DNA of 64,000 nt. It comes from Crotophaga sulcirostris. Taxonomy: Eukaryota > Chordata > Aves > Cuculiformes > Crotophagidae. This document shows positions 23,461 to 36,870 of the stretch, in pieces. The position numbers and the translations under genes were made by a program. The stretch covers positions 1,258,280-1,322,279 of the forward strand of contig VYZB01000209.1 in the NCBI GenBank assembly GCA_013397455.1. Direction: 5' to 3'. Every line of letters begins with the position of its first letter. Position 1 is the stretch's first letter. The notes under the pieces are model-generated. The model was given only the letters and a program-made list of their open reading frames with translations, ran no database searches and had not been told where the DNA came from.

Positions 23461-25713
23461 CTGGGCAGACACAAGAAAAATCAAACACCTGTCAATTTAC
23501 TAAACAGAAAAACAAATGTGTGTGTTATTGCAAGAACTCCCTTCCTCTCCCTCAAGTTAGCTGGGTATATTTAAAACAAAAACACACATCAAAGAACTCT
23601 ATCTGATTAAGAAGTATCTTTCATTATCTGTCTGTAATTGTATTAAATACAACCATGCTAGATCAGGCTGTCCCACAGCAATTTAAAACTTCAAAAGTAT
23701 TCAATCTAGCCACAGAGAAAGACTTTACCACAAGCAATTCAGTTCTGCTTGGCATCTTTCCAAGAGATATGAAACGCTCATACAGAAATCCCAAGTTCTG
23801 GTGGCAGTTCATGACTGGGCTGCCTGCACCCACTCTCTGTGCATGTGGACGCGATTCAGCTCAGCTGATGCTCACGACTCAATCTTTTGCACAAGGCAAG
23901 GGCCAGTTGTTTTCCCAATGCCATCCTCTCCAGCAGTTCCTACAATGAGTAAGGTGGCTACAGGAACAGAGACTCTGAAAAAGAAACTGGCTTAAGCAGC
24001 AAATTCCTCCTATTGCAGCTGTTTTTCCTCACAGGCTTATCCAACCCGGTTCTGAGCCTTCACTGGCTCAAGGATACCCCAATGGTCATGAGTATAATCT
24101 AGAAATGCAGTTATACCACCTTGCTCTTGGATGAAAAGAAGGTTATAATACTAAACTCACAGATGGAAAATGGGTCTTCAGTTTAGTTCTCTGGCTTTGC
24201 TGTAAATTATGTTCGCTCTCCTCTTTAAGTAAGGTGTCCTCTTCCTAACAGATGCAGCCTATGGAGCACCTTGTGGTTAGACAGCATCTCCCCTGTGTTC
24301 ATCTCTCCAAGTGTTTCTGTTCTATTGACAACCACACTGCTGCCTCTGAAATGCCAGGCTGAATCACATACTGGAAATTTAAAACAAGTAGGTATAGCAA
24401 AAACTTTTGCACTTGACTGGGTTTAATTCGGGCTGTATCCAAAACTCACCATTTCCATCACTCCAGTAGATTATACAGATGGAAGTAATGATATTAAAGT
24501 ATTTCTTCAGAGGAAAAAAAATATTAAAAATACTATTAATTCTTAGTGTAAAGTCAAAACATTGTGCAAGCTTTTTGCATATTTCACCCCAGTAAGTTGG
24601 AGAGTAGGATGTTCCTTTTAAAGTGAACTTCTGTATTATCTTTCTGGTTTTTTTTAAGACATCACAGAATAACACCAGTAAAACAAAGTTGTCTGCTTCT
24701 CCTGACATTCAAAGACCCTGCAGGTGAAAGGAAGTTCAAAAGAGTTCATGCAGCTAAAACCACATCATCTTCTTCAGAATCAGCCACCTGATCTGAAAGC
24801 ATACAAATATCTTGTATATACAGCATGAGATCAAACTAATCTGAAATAAAACCTTTCCCCAGGCAATCAGTTCCATGGTTGGTTTGTTTATATTGGTCGT
24901 ACTAGTCAAACATTCTAATGTGTAATTATTCTGTGGTTAAACTGCATTTTAGAGATCAAGGCTTCTATTAGACAAAATCTTTTCCTACCACCTTCTCAAT
25001 TACTGTATTTCTAGCTAATGAGCACTAAGGGAGCAATCTGAGAGATAAAGACAATTGTCTCTTCTACAGCAGGAGTAGAAAACGACCCTGTAGGTTCCTT
25101 TGGTACTTGTTATCAATCAGAGCGACAAGCAGCACTTCTCTCCCTCATGGGCAGAAAGTGTGAGAACATGCAGGATGTGTTTCTCATGATTTGAAGATGC
25201 AGCATAATAATCTTGTATTTTAAAAAAGACAAATTAACAGTAGAATATGCCCTGTCTGTTTTAGGAGTCAGGGTAAACCTGAACAATTATTCCTTGACTG
25301 AAAGCACTTCCTGACAATCCACGAAGCAACAGCATCCAGAAGCCACCTATGACAGGAACTTGGGGGGCAGTCTCCTAGGCCACCCAACAGCCAGGGAGTG
25401 CAGAGAAGAGGTGCCAGTGAGCGAGCGCAGCAAGGAGAGGTACTGATTCTGTCCATTTACTTCATCCTCCAGCTGTACAAATCAGTGAAAGCTCTCCTAC
25501 ACCCATACTATATGTTCATGATAAGCTTTGTGAAAGGGAAGAAGCAGGCTCTGTGTGATCACACTTTCTGTTATCATGGAAGTTGCCTTCCCACCCACAC
25601 AAGTGTGAGGAAGTAGGTGTGCAATAGGCAGAGCCTTGACTTAACCACATGGGTAGAGGCCTGGAAAGGGAATTATAGTTCTCATGGTTTACTCTTCACT
25701 GAAAAACCAGAAA

Positions 25714-25796
25714 ACAAAAAAAAAAAAAAGTATGCCTAGAATCTGTAGGTATACAGTTAGTAAATAATAAAATAAAAAAAAAAAAAAAACAAAAAA
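25714..25796. repeat. Two poly-A tracts flanking a 44-bp spacer
   Basis: An A-rich run ends at 25729 and a second, with 16 consecutive A at 25774-25789, follows after a short unique spacer containing AATAATAAAATAA. These might be tails of old retroposed sequences, but no recognisable element precedes either on the plus strand. Confidence 0.7.
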
Positions 25797-28700
25797 GTAA
25801 AGCATTTGAAACATTGTACTCCAGTATTAGAGTGGGAGAGAACAAATTAAGCAAAACACAGGGGCTTCAGAAGTCAAGGGCAGCTGCTATAAAAACAATG
25901 GTATTGTACAGTTACACACCAGCATTTCATCAGCAGGTGCTGCCCCTCTTAAATCCTACCTGTCAGGGGACAGAGGCTGCCAGGGAAGGAGGAAGGGAAG
26001 TGAGCACTGCGGGTACACAGAGGCGGGCAGCTCGAGTGTTGCAGGAGGCTGCATAGAAGAGGCAGTGAAAGCACCGAGCCTTCCCAAGGCTCCTGCCAAA
26101 GTAAATGTATCGAGTCTTTTGTTTACAGTAGTCTCCTGTGCAAGTCATTTACCTTTTCTATAATGACTTCCAAAATCAGACCTAACCAAACAAACCCATA
26201 ATGGTTGAAGCTGAAGAACTTTCTATTTCACATTCATGCAGTTGTTTCACTAAAGCAATGCCTTAATCCACAATCCTTTCAAATTGTACGAGACAGACTA
26301 TTTCTAGCTATTTTTTCCCCTATAAAAAAGCAAGTTTACAAAAGGAAAACGCTGTCTGAATCTCTTCCTCCTCTTTTATCCTTCTTCTAAGACTAAGGTT
26401 AGAATTTGCTATGATCAGGTTTTGTTTAAAGAGTTTACGTGGTACCAGCGACCCTCTATCTTTTTTTAGGCAGTTACCACAGCAACCAGCTATTTACCAG
26501 ACGCAACACACAAGGCAGACAATACATCTTCAGTCAGCTTTAGTAATCAAAATCCCCTGTACTGGCTTACTAATATTTAACAGAACTAGGTACTTTAGGA
26601 GGCAGACCTTTTTCAAAACAACAAAAGCTGAGCGCAGCAGGGGGCCCACCTGACTCAGCTGAGATATATTCACTGAGAACAGCTTCTCATGTACCATGCA
26701 GAACGTGGCTGCATTTTCATAAGTGCTTGTATCTGCCTGTAAGTACAAAAGGGAAAAAAATCAAAAGGAGATGTCCCTTTTTTTCACAAGCAAACTTGAA
26801 CTTGGTTATATCAATCTTTTGTTGAAATTCCAGCAACCTCAGAAAGAAACCCAACCAGAGGGTGCATCCTGTCTCCATTCTACAGCCTTCCCTAAACTGG
26901 ACAGTCTAGATGCTTTTTAATTTAAAAGACAATACACAAAACAGATATCCTGTTAAATAAGTGATATATAACATGCATTGAAGAAGTTACCTAGTTAAAC
27001 AAAACGGTGCTAAATAAGCATGAAAGGAAACAGGACCTTAGTAAAAAGAAGGACCACCCATCCAAATTGATGTGGTAATAAGCAACGTAAGGGATTTTCC
27101 TCCCTGATGCTTTGTTCATTACAAAGATTGTAGACAATCTCCAAATTTTGTGTTTTATAATAATCCACACAATGTCAAATGTCTGGGATATGCAAGGAAT
27201 CTGAATAAATAATATTATAACTTTTGATACATCACCCCAACTCTATCTCACATAAAATACATTATCAAATATCCCTCTCAATTATATACAATAATCACAT
27301 TTAACTGATACATATATGGATGTTCTACAATTTTAATCCAGAAAAAATAGCATTAAGATCAGAAGGAAGCAGGATAATGATGCAGACTATAAAATTATAA
27401 CTTTTTTTTTTTCTTATGACTGAAAGCATGGTGGTTAAAAGGTATTAGAACAGTCAGATTTGAGGTTTTTTAACACAGAAATACCATCCATAAAATTTCC
27501 CAGTTGGCAGTTATAAACTTCAGAATTTTCATTCAAGAAAACCAAACCAAATTGTGATATTATAGGCCAGCCTGTTTAAAAGTGAGAAAAACAGTTGGTG
27601 AAACAAAATAACTTTGGCTTTCTTCAGTTCAAAATTCATCTTGGTCTATGTGAGCTGCCACAGTAGCTTGAGGCAAATCTAATCTGGGTCCTTTCCATCC
27701 CACTCTCCCATACCTTTTATGCCTTTGGTTGAACTACATCTCAACTACCTAACATGTAATTATTTAAGGCAGACACATTAGGTTGCTAAATACTGGCAAA
27801 AGCAAGCAACCTGTGTGCAGGCATATCCTGATTCATTAAGCTGAAAAGTAAATTGGTCTGCAGACCATAGGCGACTATTTCAACAAAGCCTGTTGCCTTC
27901 TTGGCCAAATGAAACAGAGCTACTTCATGTATAAATAACAAGTTTTCCTGGTTAAAGGTCAAAAGAAAAGGAAAAAAGCATTCTGCATCCTTGGATCATT
28001 AAGCATGTGTATTGATGGACGTGACTGAGTTTTCATTATTAGATTTCAGTGAAACAGTGCAGAATGAAAGTCTCTTGCAATGCGCGGTTCATTGCTCACC
28101 ACCCTGACATGCGTGGGGTATACAATACCTGTATTATATTTGGATGTCTTACTAAGCAGCTAGATTCAACATATTTGCATCCAAACTCAGTTACCTGACC
28201 TCACATTTTTGCTTGCAAACAATAATTTCAATGGGCTGAAATCTTTAGATTTCTGGCACTTTACAGTACAATATTCCTAACATTCTCTCTAAATGCAAAG
28301 ATCATCAATGCAGATGACGTGACTATGGCCGTACTTTCAGATTTGCAAGTAATCAAGGTATCTTGTCTGGTATTCATCTCTAAGACTGCACAGGCAATTT
28401 AGCTTGTACTAACTATAGATTACTTAACAGGATGTTTTTTATTGCTGTATTTTGTTTTTAATAATTCACATGCTAACAACTCCTCTTTGAAGAAATAATT
28501 ACCCTTTCCTCCAATCAAACGAAATGACAGACCAAAAATTACTTGACCAGTTAATGAAAAAACACTTTTGAATCTTTCAGCTAAGTTTTCAATACCTGCA
28601 CAATCTTATTCCCCATCACATTCACACAGTATGCAGTTCTAACACCCATGCTGAGAAGACACTGATGCATTATAAAGGGTTCAGAAATGAGTCAGGACAG

Positions 28701-29354
28701 AATTACAAGGACTGAGAAGGATGACAGTTCACAAAAGAATTTTGATGAAAAACCACAAGCAGCTCAGTGTTTTCCTTTAACATAGAAAATTTCAGTTCAT
28801 GAAGGTCAGGCATGTCACTACAGTTTGCCAGACAGGAGTAGGAAGTTAAAATTCAGATGAAAAATTAAGTGTATTCTTCAATTAATTCATTAATTTTGAG
28901 AAATGACAGCAACTAACAATCAACAACCTTTAAGTCTCAAGTGGGCACTCCAGCACAGGAAATTATAAAATCAAGATTGCTTCTAAGATACACTTTAAAC
29001 TACTTACATATTAATTTTAGGAAATTCAACAGCCTCTAACTTATGGAAGTCGGCAAATCGTTTGAAATAGTTGTCCTGTTTTAAAAGTTAACTCAGCACG
29101 AGTCTTAAGCATAAAATAAGAAGATGAAGAACAAATCAGGACTAGGGAGAGGAAGAGTCAGGTAAAAAAGAAATGACCCAGAGGTATTCTGAGAAAACCT
29201 TTTTTTTTCTTTTTTTTTAGAACTGTATGAAAAAGAACAAAGGAGGATAATATTTGTGAAATTTAAATATTAAACAATTAAAACAGGCTCAAAGGCTCAA
29301 AGTCTCAAAACTTCTCCTATGACTATTAAAAGCAGAAATTGAAAGAAAAAACTT

Positions 29355-29852
29355 GTGTTTCGTGCTTGGCTTCCCAGTTCAAGAGAAACATGGACATATT
29401 GGAGCAAGCCCACAGAAGGACCCCAGAGACAACAAAAAGACCCCACATTGTACAAGGAGAGAGCTGAGACTTTATGCCCAGCAAAGAGAAGGCTTGGAGG
29501 TGTGGGTGTTGTCAATGTGTATATAAATATCTGATGGGAGGGAGTAAAGATGACAGAGCAAGACTCTTCTGAGTGGCACCCAGTGACAGTACAAGTGGTA
29601 ATGTGCACAAGCTGAAACACAGGAAATTACAAGTAAACAGAAGAAAAAATGGTTTTATTGGGGAAAGGTGGTCAAGACTCCAGAACACGTTGCCCAGGCA
29701 GATTTTGGAGACTCCATCCTTCAAAAAACTCAAAAGTCAACCGGACAAAGCCTTGAGCAACCTGTTGCAGGTAACCCTGCTTTGAGCAAGGGGAGTTGGA
29801 CTAAATTAATTTCCAGAGATCCCTCCTAAACCTCAGACATTCCTGTGATCTC
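29355..29852 (+). mobile_element. Old, degraded CR1 LINE 3' end, antisense to FGGY
   Basis: The plus strand shows recognisable CR1 landmarks in order: CCCAGTTCAAGAGAAACATG, GAGAGAAGGCTTGGAG-like sequence, CAATGTGTATATAAATA, GACTCTTCTGAGTGGCACCC, AAACACAGGAAATTACAAGT, GAACACGTTGCCCAGGCAGA, GTTGGACTAAATTAATTTCC and a decayed tail ATTCCTGTGATCTC. The reading frame is broken, though a partial frame at 29573-29785 still shows TLPRQILETPSFKKL. Divergence from the consensus is visibly much higher than in the two minus-strand copies, so this is an older insertion. The 5' boundary is approximate. Confidence 0.88.
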
Positions 29853-32800
29853 AAGATGGAAAAACCATGAAATTAATTAGAAATCGCAGGAACGTGTAGC
29901 TTTACTGAGAAAAATTCTTTCTAACTTTCTACTGCTGAATCATTATGAAATAATGCCTCAAGCTTTGATAAAGGAGACATCCTAAAACCTCTTTGTGCTG
30001 TGCCAGTTTCAGCTCCTTTACAGCTGCAACAGCTCTTGGACGGACTGAAATGACAGGAAGCCAGAAAAATGTTAGGATATTTGGAACACTATTCATTTGT
30101 AAATTCCATAGATTTTGACAGCATGTAAGTGTAAATATCCTCTGATTCAGCCTTTTAATTTTGTTTGAAATTGTAACGTGTTGTAATTTATTGGGGATAA
30201 AAGAAGACCAAAGAAAGACGGATAAAGAGAGTCCATACTTTAGAGAATCCTTTTACTTATTATTCTCTACCACTTGCAAAATATGATATTAAAGCACATA
30301 GCTACAATCAAGCTCTATAAAGAACTGGAAGCGACAAGCTAACCTGAAAAAAAAAAAATCACCACCCCTTTCTCTCAGTCTTCAAGGAAACCTCTTGTAT
30401 ATTTCTGGAGCATCTGGCATCAAAGGCCTTGGAAGAGATAGAAAACTGGCAGAACTAACGGACTGACCACTCGCTTATAGCTGCTGTAGCATAAGTTAAT
30501 ATTGACTCTATTCTCCCACCCTGGACTAAAGTTTCTATTTTCAGCCTAAATGTAAACAAATAAGTAAAATTTCCAAGTATTAAAACTGATTACTTCTGAC
30601 AAAATACACATCCTAAGCAGACTCTACTTAAATGTAACAAGTGAGATATACACCACCACTATCATCATTAGTTTTGTATGTGGAAGCAGACACTGGCAGA
30701 TGCGAGAGTATAACCATGCACCCAATAACATGCTCCTGAATAAACAGCCTGCTGCTTTGTCACTTGTTTGAATGCCTAAAGGAACACAGAGCTGCAGCCA
30801 CATTTGAAAATCTGTAATACTGTAAAGTCTGTGCACAGTAAGAATGGCAGCAGGTACCAATCAAGAGAGTCACAGTTGTCTTGTCAAAGTCCCAAATCAT
30901 GTATAGTCTTCTTTATTACCAATTTGTTAGTAAGTACCACAAATGAAAGAGAACTAGAAAAGAATATCCAGACTTAAAGTTCTACAGATCTTTCTTTTCA
31001 GAGCACTCAAAAATGGCATATACAAGTGCCCAGGTACATGAAAACATCAAGCTTCTAGTGCTCAAAGCCCCGGAATTAAGGTAAGAGTTACAGACAAGAG
31101 ACTGCAAGACAAGAGACAAGTGCTAGGGCCATACTCAAAAGCACAGTCAAGTGTGCTGGAACACGGAGGGTGATGCTATTGTATGGATGCATGCGAGTAA
31201 AGACCACTAACCATAAACGCACTTCAGAGTCAAAGTGAACCCTTCACAATTAAAACACCCTGTCAAAATTAAAAAAAAAATTAAAAAATGAAAAAATATC
31301 CAAATAAATTCTACTGGAGGTAATCTGTGGAAGATGGGAAGCATTCCTCTGGAAGGTGACTAAGAAGGATGAGTGGGTAGAAGATCCAGAGTGGGATTTA
31401 AGTAAAGAGATGCAGAGAACACCAGAAGGTGTTCTTCCTTACACCGCCATCACCTGCAAAGTCAAAATTAAACATGAAAGAATTTCACCCGTTTTATGCT
31501 AAAGCAAATTAAGCAAAGTTACAGTTTTAGAGTTATGAAAGTGAGAAGTGGTGCTTGGAGACAGGCATAAAACTCTCATCTCCATATTATTGAGTGATAT
31601 GAAAGTTTATGGGAAAAAATCCATGTAATTTTAGGAGTTTACGATTTTGTGAACAGGACTGTTGATGATGGTTGTCTATCTGCTGATACCAAAATCTGTC
31701 CTTGCAAGAGCTATTTTCATAAGCATATTAATTTCAAGAACTCAAAGCTCAAGGCCAGCACTGAATTTTCATAAAACTTGTGAGATTTAAACAAATCAAA
31801 TATTTCTCTCAGTTCATAAAGATCACATATGTAAGAGCTGTGTATTTATTCACTTCTGAGGATGTGGCTGTAAATCGCTAGTCAGGGAGAGCTAGCGTTT
31901 ATTAAATCCTTATCATGCTGAAGGGCTATATTTCCAAGTATGAAGCTTGCTTTTCAAAAAAATACTTCCTTAAAACTAGTGTGCTGCTCCACCACAGATG
32001 GAAGAACACGACCAAGATCCTTTTACAAAAACCAGTATTTTAGCCTTCAACACACGATCTAAAAGAGCAATAAAACCTATTCTGTAGTACCTGCAATGCT
32101 CTCTCAGACAAAGGCAACATCTTCCACCAAAAAAAGACCTGGCATAAAACAATATCAGTCAGTAAAAAATCATTAGTTGGTCCCTTAAGTAGCCCCAGAA
32201 GTAGAGGGCTGTGGTGAAAATTTATTAGGCATTTTTCCTCCAAATGGAATATATGCTTCAGTACCCTAAGAGGTCTATAGGACATGAAATTTTAACGCAA
32301 TTGTTAATGTCTTTCTAGGTTTTATAATACCACAAAGAGATACTAATCACGTGCCTTCACCACAGCAGATAAATGCTAATGTCTGTAGTACACAATGCTT
32401 TCACAGCGGTTTTGAATACAAGCCATCTTCTACTCTGTTGTTGGGCAAATTAATGGGATCAATAAATTTTGTAGCATCTCCAGATAAGACTCTTTACCTT
32501 CTCAAACACAATCAGTAAATTAATGATGTACAGCAGGGACAACAAACGACTTATTATGTGGATTCCCTGAAAGGTTAGTCTGCTCTGAGAAATGTAAAAT
32601 GTCAAAGGCCTGGGAATTTTCATATGTGAACCCACATCTTGGTGTAGAAAAGGTTTGTGGAAGATCCTAAAGGTCAGACGTGAGGGTCTCCCTTAACAAG
32701 GTCATATTCTAAGTTAAACTGAAACTAAAAGAAGCGTACTACCTGGAATCACAACCACCACTCTGATTACAGTAAATGTATTTTTAAAGGGCAAAACATT

Positions 32801-33509
32801 AAAACTGATATTTAAAAGTGTGTTTATCAGAATAAAGAAATATGTACTTAAAGAAGTTGTTCTAAAGTAATTTCCATAAATATTTCCAGTGTCATAAAAG
32901 TTAAAGCTACTTCCAAAAAAATCTAGTCATAACTACTAATCTATAGTTCCCTCTGATTGGAAACAATAATGATTAGACTAGCGATTAAAAAAAAAACCAC
33001 ATAGTTTTTCTGCCTATTTTAAACTGGCAAATGTATTTACTTTGTTACAGTAAGAAAATTTTGCTAATTTTATCTTGTGATATTTTGCTTTGTTTAGAAA
33101 GAAATGATGATTCGGAGCCCACTAATCTTTTAGGATAGATATATGAGAAAAATACCATTATCTCTTTTTACAAGAGAAATATGTAGGCATTAAAATACAG
33201 CCCTGTATTTAAGCTAAACAGACCATGAGACATACATGGACTTGGAAAAGCTTGAGACCAGAAAAGGAAATTCCAGCAGAATTACTTCAGACTTGTTAGG
33301 TTCTCAGTTTTGTTTGCTTTCCAGGAGGAGTTTTTCACTATGTAGAATCTCCCTTCAAACTACTCCTACCTAGGTTATCTGGCAATTTTGAGTTCCTTAA
33401 TCTGCAAGCCAGCTAGGCCTACCACTTTGAATTCTTTTCTGCCAGCTGTAGCACACGATTTTATGCCTCCTGCAGGCACACACACTCTGACTGTCAGTCC
33501 AAATGAGTT

Positions 33510-33927
33510 ATAGTATCATAGTATCGAAAGGTTGGAAAGGACCTCTGAGATCATCGAGTCCAACCTATAAGCCAACACCAACACCAACTCATCACCTAAA
33601 CCATGGCACTCAGTGCCTCATCCAATCTCCTCTTAAACACCTCCAGGGTCGGCGACTCCACCACCTCCCTGGGTAGCGCATTCCAATGGCCAATCACCCT
33701 TTCAGGGAAGAACTTTTTCCTAACATCAAGTCTAAACCTCCCCTGACGAAGCTTAAGTCCATGTCCTCTAGTTCTGTCACTGGTCACCTGAGAGAAGAGA
33801 CCAACCCCTGCCTGACTACAACCTCCTTTTAGGTAGTTGTAGAGAGCAATAAGGTCTCCCCTGAGCCTCCTCTTCTCCAGGCTAAACAGCCCCAGCTCCC
33901 TCAGTCGCTCCTCACAGGGCTTGTGCT
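33510..33927 (-). mobile_element. CR1 LINE, 5'-truncated 3' end, well preserved
   Basis: On the minus strand this is the 3' end of a chicken-repeat-1 (CR1) non-LTR retrotransposon. It begins with the familiar segment matching CAGCCTGGAGAAGAGGAGGC-type CR1 sequence, encodes the last residues of the reverse-transcriptase/endonuclease polyprotein, and ends with a short 3' UTR and 8-bp tail repeats. A 63-codon open frame at 33787-33596 keeps the typical C-terminal pattern ([17 protein letters not shown], then [19 protein letters not shown]). The tail reads GATACTAT twice rather than the more common GATTCTAT. The 5' end is truncated, as is usual for CR1, and no clear target-site duplication is visible. 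The intact frame suggests it is the youngest of the three copies. It lies in the same orientation as FGGY. Confidence 0.95.
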
Positions 33928-35898
33928 TACTTAAAGTTACTTAAAGAAATTATATAATGAGCTGAAGTCAATGGTAGCTGCGACTGTTCACTTAGGGAAC
34001 AGCACCCTGTAGCAATATTACAAATAGAGCTTGAGCTGAGTTTGTACAAGGTGTGATGCTGTGTTCATTATGCTCAGCACACCATCTCTGGGCTCCTGGG
34101 AAGAGGTCTGTGCAGTGATGGTGCCTCACCATCAATGCCAACACCTTGGCAGTTGGTAGGAAGGAGCCTTCCACCATACAAGGCTTTTCCAACTGCAGTC
34201 TGGTCAGTGTTACTCAAGTGACAGAATGGCACTTTCCCAGTAGGCATATCTACACTGTCATGATTAATTTAAATTAAGTAAAATTGCGTCTATTCAGAGT
34301 GCGCTCCCCAAGTCCAACAACACTGAACACTCATTAAAACAAGCGAAAAAAACTCAAACTTTCATTTGAACAATGTTACCATTCCCATTTTCCCATGTAC
34401 AGGGACACTGATAAGATTAAGGGTGGCAGAAAGAAAAGCACTTCCACAGCACGCAACACAGACCTCAGCATTGTTGGGCAGCTTGAAGGCAGGGAATGAG
34501 TTGCTTTGTTTTGGTGCCTTTTTGTCTCCTCCTGAAGCTAGACCCTTCCAAGGCACTACAACAGGCACAGTTTAGAAGATAAACTTGCAGGAATGAAGGA
34601 GTGGTTGCTTTTGGTTTCCACATTCATACAGAGATCCTCACTTCCTCTTCACAAGACACATAAATGAAGGTCACTGTCCTGCTTTTCTGTGACTTTATCA
34701 CACAGCTAAATACATGGAGAATAGTATCTTCCTTTTTAAAAAAGGCAAGGTTGGCCAAATGGTCATGGGAATAAGCATATATTATACCTAATGCCAGGCT
34801 TCAGTATTATTATGCAAAACAAAAAGTGTCTTATACTTTGGATACACCTATGGTAATCAGCCCAAGAATCTGAAAATCAAATGATGACTCAAGGTGAATA
34901 AAAATCTGTGCTCTTCAGAAGCTTCAAGTTCTAGCCTACAGTTTGGTGTGATTTTGGAGGTCAGATTCTGCTTCTTCAATTCCAGCCAAGATGCATTCAG
35001 GCATTCTATGCTTCATTTCTTGAAAACCAATGCAATTGCTCACGGAACTAAAGATTTTCCCCATTAACTCAAGAAATGTCTATCAAGAGAAGTTAATTTA
35101 CTGATGTAGTTTGTAAGCATTGTGTTTAGACTAAAATTTAAGCCTGATATTAGAAATTGATGATTTTTGTCTTGCTAAATGTTCAGCCATTTATAGATTA
35201 GTTTTATGAGGTTTTCATCACAATAAAGAGGCCCTTTTTATTAATGGCTACTTTATAAATTAAAACATATATGTTTAGTTACTTAAAATGGCAAACTGCT
35301 TTGCACTGCTGTTGAAGTGCAGTGCATAAATATTGTATTAAAGCCTTAGCTTACACTTCATAAATAATTTATTTTTAAAATACTCTTCCCCGAGACCACC
35401 AGCTGTCGTGATGTTCAATTTTCTGGTAAAAACATGTATTTATTGTAAGTCTTATTTCAACTTGTTGAAGATTTCATAAAAGCCACATGTGATAGCTGTT
35501 TTAAGACTAGTATTCAAACTAAAATCTCAGGAAACTAAAAGCCTAACACTCCTAGTAGGTTATATACCTTTGCATAAGCAGTTTCAGTTTGGGGGAAGAA
35601 GCTGAAATCTATTCAAGGAAGCTTTCAAGTACAATTATCTGATAACTCAAAAATGACTTATAGTATATTTTATGATGATCAGAAAACTTTATAGATTTCA
35701 TTACATTTCATTTCACTACAGTCCTCCCTACACCATCTCCATTTCATGTCGCTGCATTAAACTGCTGTACAAACTTGTTCAAAGTCCTAGACATAAAAAA
35801 ATATCAAAGGAAATTTCAGATAATTAACTTTGATGAATGAGCACATTTTAATTCATGTCTGGTAATATTCTTGTTAATGACACGTCTGCTTAGGACAT

Positions 35899-35987
35899 CC
35901 ATTAAAAGTCCATTAACTTAACAGGGAAAGTCTAATAAAGTTATCCTAGAAATTTTCTGGTATATTAACGTTATGGACTTTTAATGA
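35899..35987. repeat. AT-rich inverted repeat / hairpin
   Basis: The left arm CCATTAAAAGTCCATTAACT (35899-35918, continuing to about 35922) is mirrored by the right arm at 35962-35987, whose reverse complement begins TCATTAAAAGTCCATAACGT. The shared block ATTAAAAGTCCAT is identical in both arms. The loop is about 40 bases. It could be the ends of a very short relic DNA transposon or a conserved non-coding element; neither can be decided here. Confidence 0.6.
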
Positions 35988-36522
35988 ATATCTGCTGGAG
36001 GAATTGCTATTAGCAAGGCTACTATTCTAATTAAACTTAGGCTCTAAGAGAGTGAAAAAAAACAATATGAAGATAATAATAAGCAGAAGTAGCACTTTTT
36101 TTAAAATTACTAGAAGGAAGACTGGTACAGGTTGCAAAACATGTTATCAGTGACGGTTATAAATTATTACATTGTGGCTTTTTTTTGCAGCCTGCCATCC
36201 AATATACCCATATCAGGTGCTTCCTTCATGTAATAAATTGCAGAGGCTCCTATTTACTTCTCTATTGTTGAGGCTGCGCAGTTCTGAAAGGCTAGCTAGC
36301 CCTTTCCCAAGGGTAGAAGATACAAAATTTAAACAGTTTTTCATTACAATGCCAAGTAAAATGTGTACTTAGGAAAGCTGTTACCTATGGGCATCCAGTC
36401 TCATTATCAACCCGTCTAAAGTTTCATTAAGTCCTGCTACATTTCTGCTGACATTCACAATAACTCAGGAAAAAAATCTATTTGTATGTACATGTATAAA
36501 ACAAAACATACCCCTGACATAC

Positions 36523-36638
36523 CTATTTTTTCATACTTATCCTTCACCAAATCTTCCAAACCAATAGTTTTCCAGAAACTGTCATCCCAACCTCCATCAG
36601 AAGTGTATGTCCACTTGCACACTACTGTACAGAGGGAC
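36523..36638 (-). CDS. FGGY: FGGY internal exon (second of four in window)
   Basis: This 116-bp exon continues the FGGY reading frame. The first base completes an Arg codon, then come 38 whole codons starting [11 protein letters not shown] and ending with the segment [15 protein letters not shown] and DKYEKI. The last base opens a Gly codon shared with the next exon. The K-W-x-Y and W-x-x-x-F-W-x-x-I-G-L pattern is the usual end of the FGGY N-terminal domain, where the kinase contacts its sugar substrate. The acceptor is TTTTTTTTCTAG|G and the donor ATAG|GTATGT, both close to consensus. By recall it aligns with mammalian FGGY residues of about 185-224 without gaps. It lies 24.8 kb downstream, in gene sense, of the previous exon. 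An imperfect 47-bp tandem duplication (36785-36870) sits about 150 bp before its acceptor. Confidence 0.96.
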
Positions 36639-36784
36639 CTAGAAAAAAAACCATATAAGCATCGAATTAGGAAAATGAACACATTTGGCTTTACACTTGT
36701 GACTAGAAAGCAGTTCATGCAAAATGATCTCTTCATTCACTGGTCAAAAATTCCAAGCATAATGCTAACATTAAGGAAAAATGG

Positions 36785-36870
36785 TTACTGTATTATTGTA
36801 TTACATACTGTAATTAAACATATTGTACACATTACTGTGTTATTGTATTACACATTGTCATTTACATTAC
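36785..36870. repeat. Imperfect 47-bp tandem duplication, two copies
   Basis: TTACTGTATTATTGTATTAC starts at 36785 and TTACTGTGTTATTGTATTAC at 36832. Similarity continues through the following bases with a few substitutions. It lies in the intron about 150 bp before the acceptor of the exon at 36638-36523. Confidence 0.7.

Larger units (their letters stand above)
23461..36522 (-). other. FGGY: FGGY intron of 13.1 kb, phase 1
   Basis: This intron lies between the second and third visible exons, from donor GTATGT at 36522 to acceptor CCCAG at 23461. It contains two CR1 copies in opposite orientations (about 29355-29852 plus and about 33510-33927 minus), two poly-A-rich tracts at 25714-25796 and an AT-rich inverted repeat at 35899-35987. 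No additional coding exon could be supported. Confidence 0.9.
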
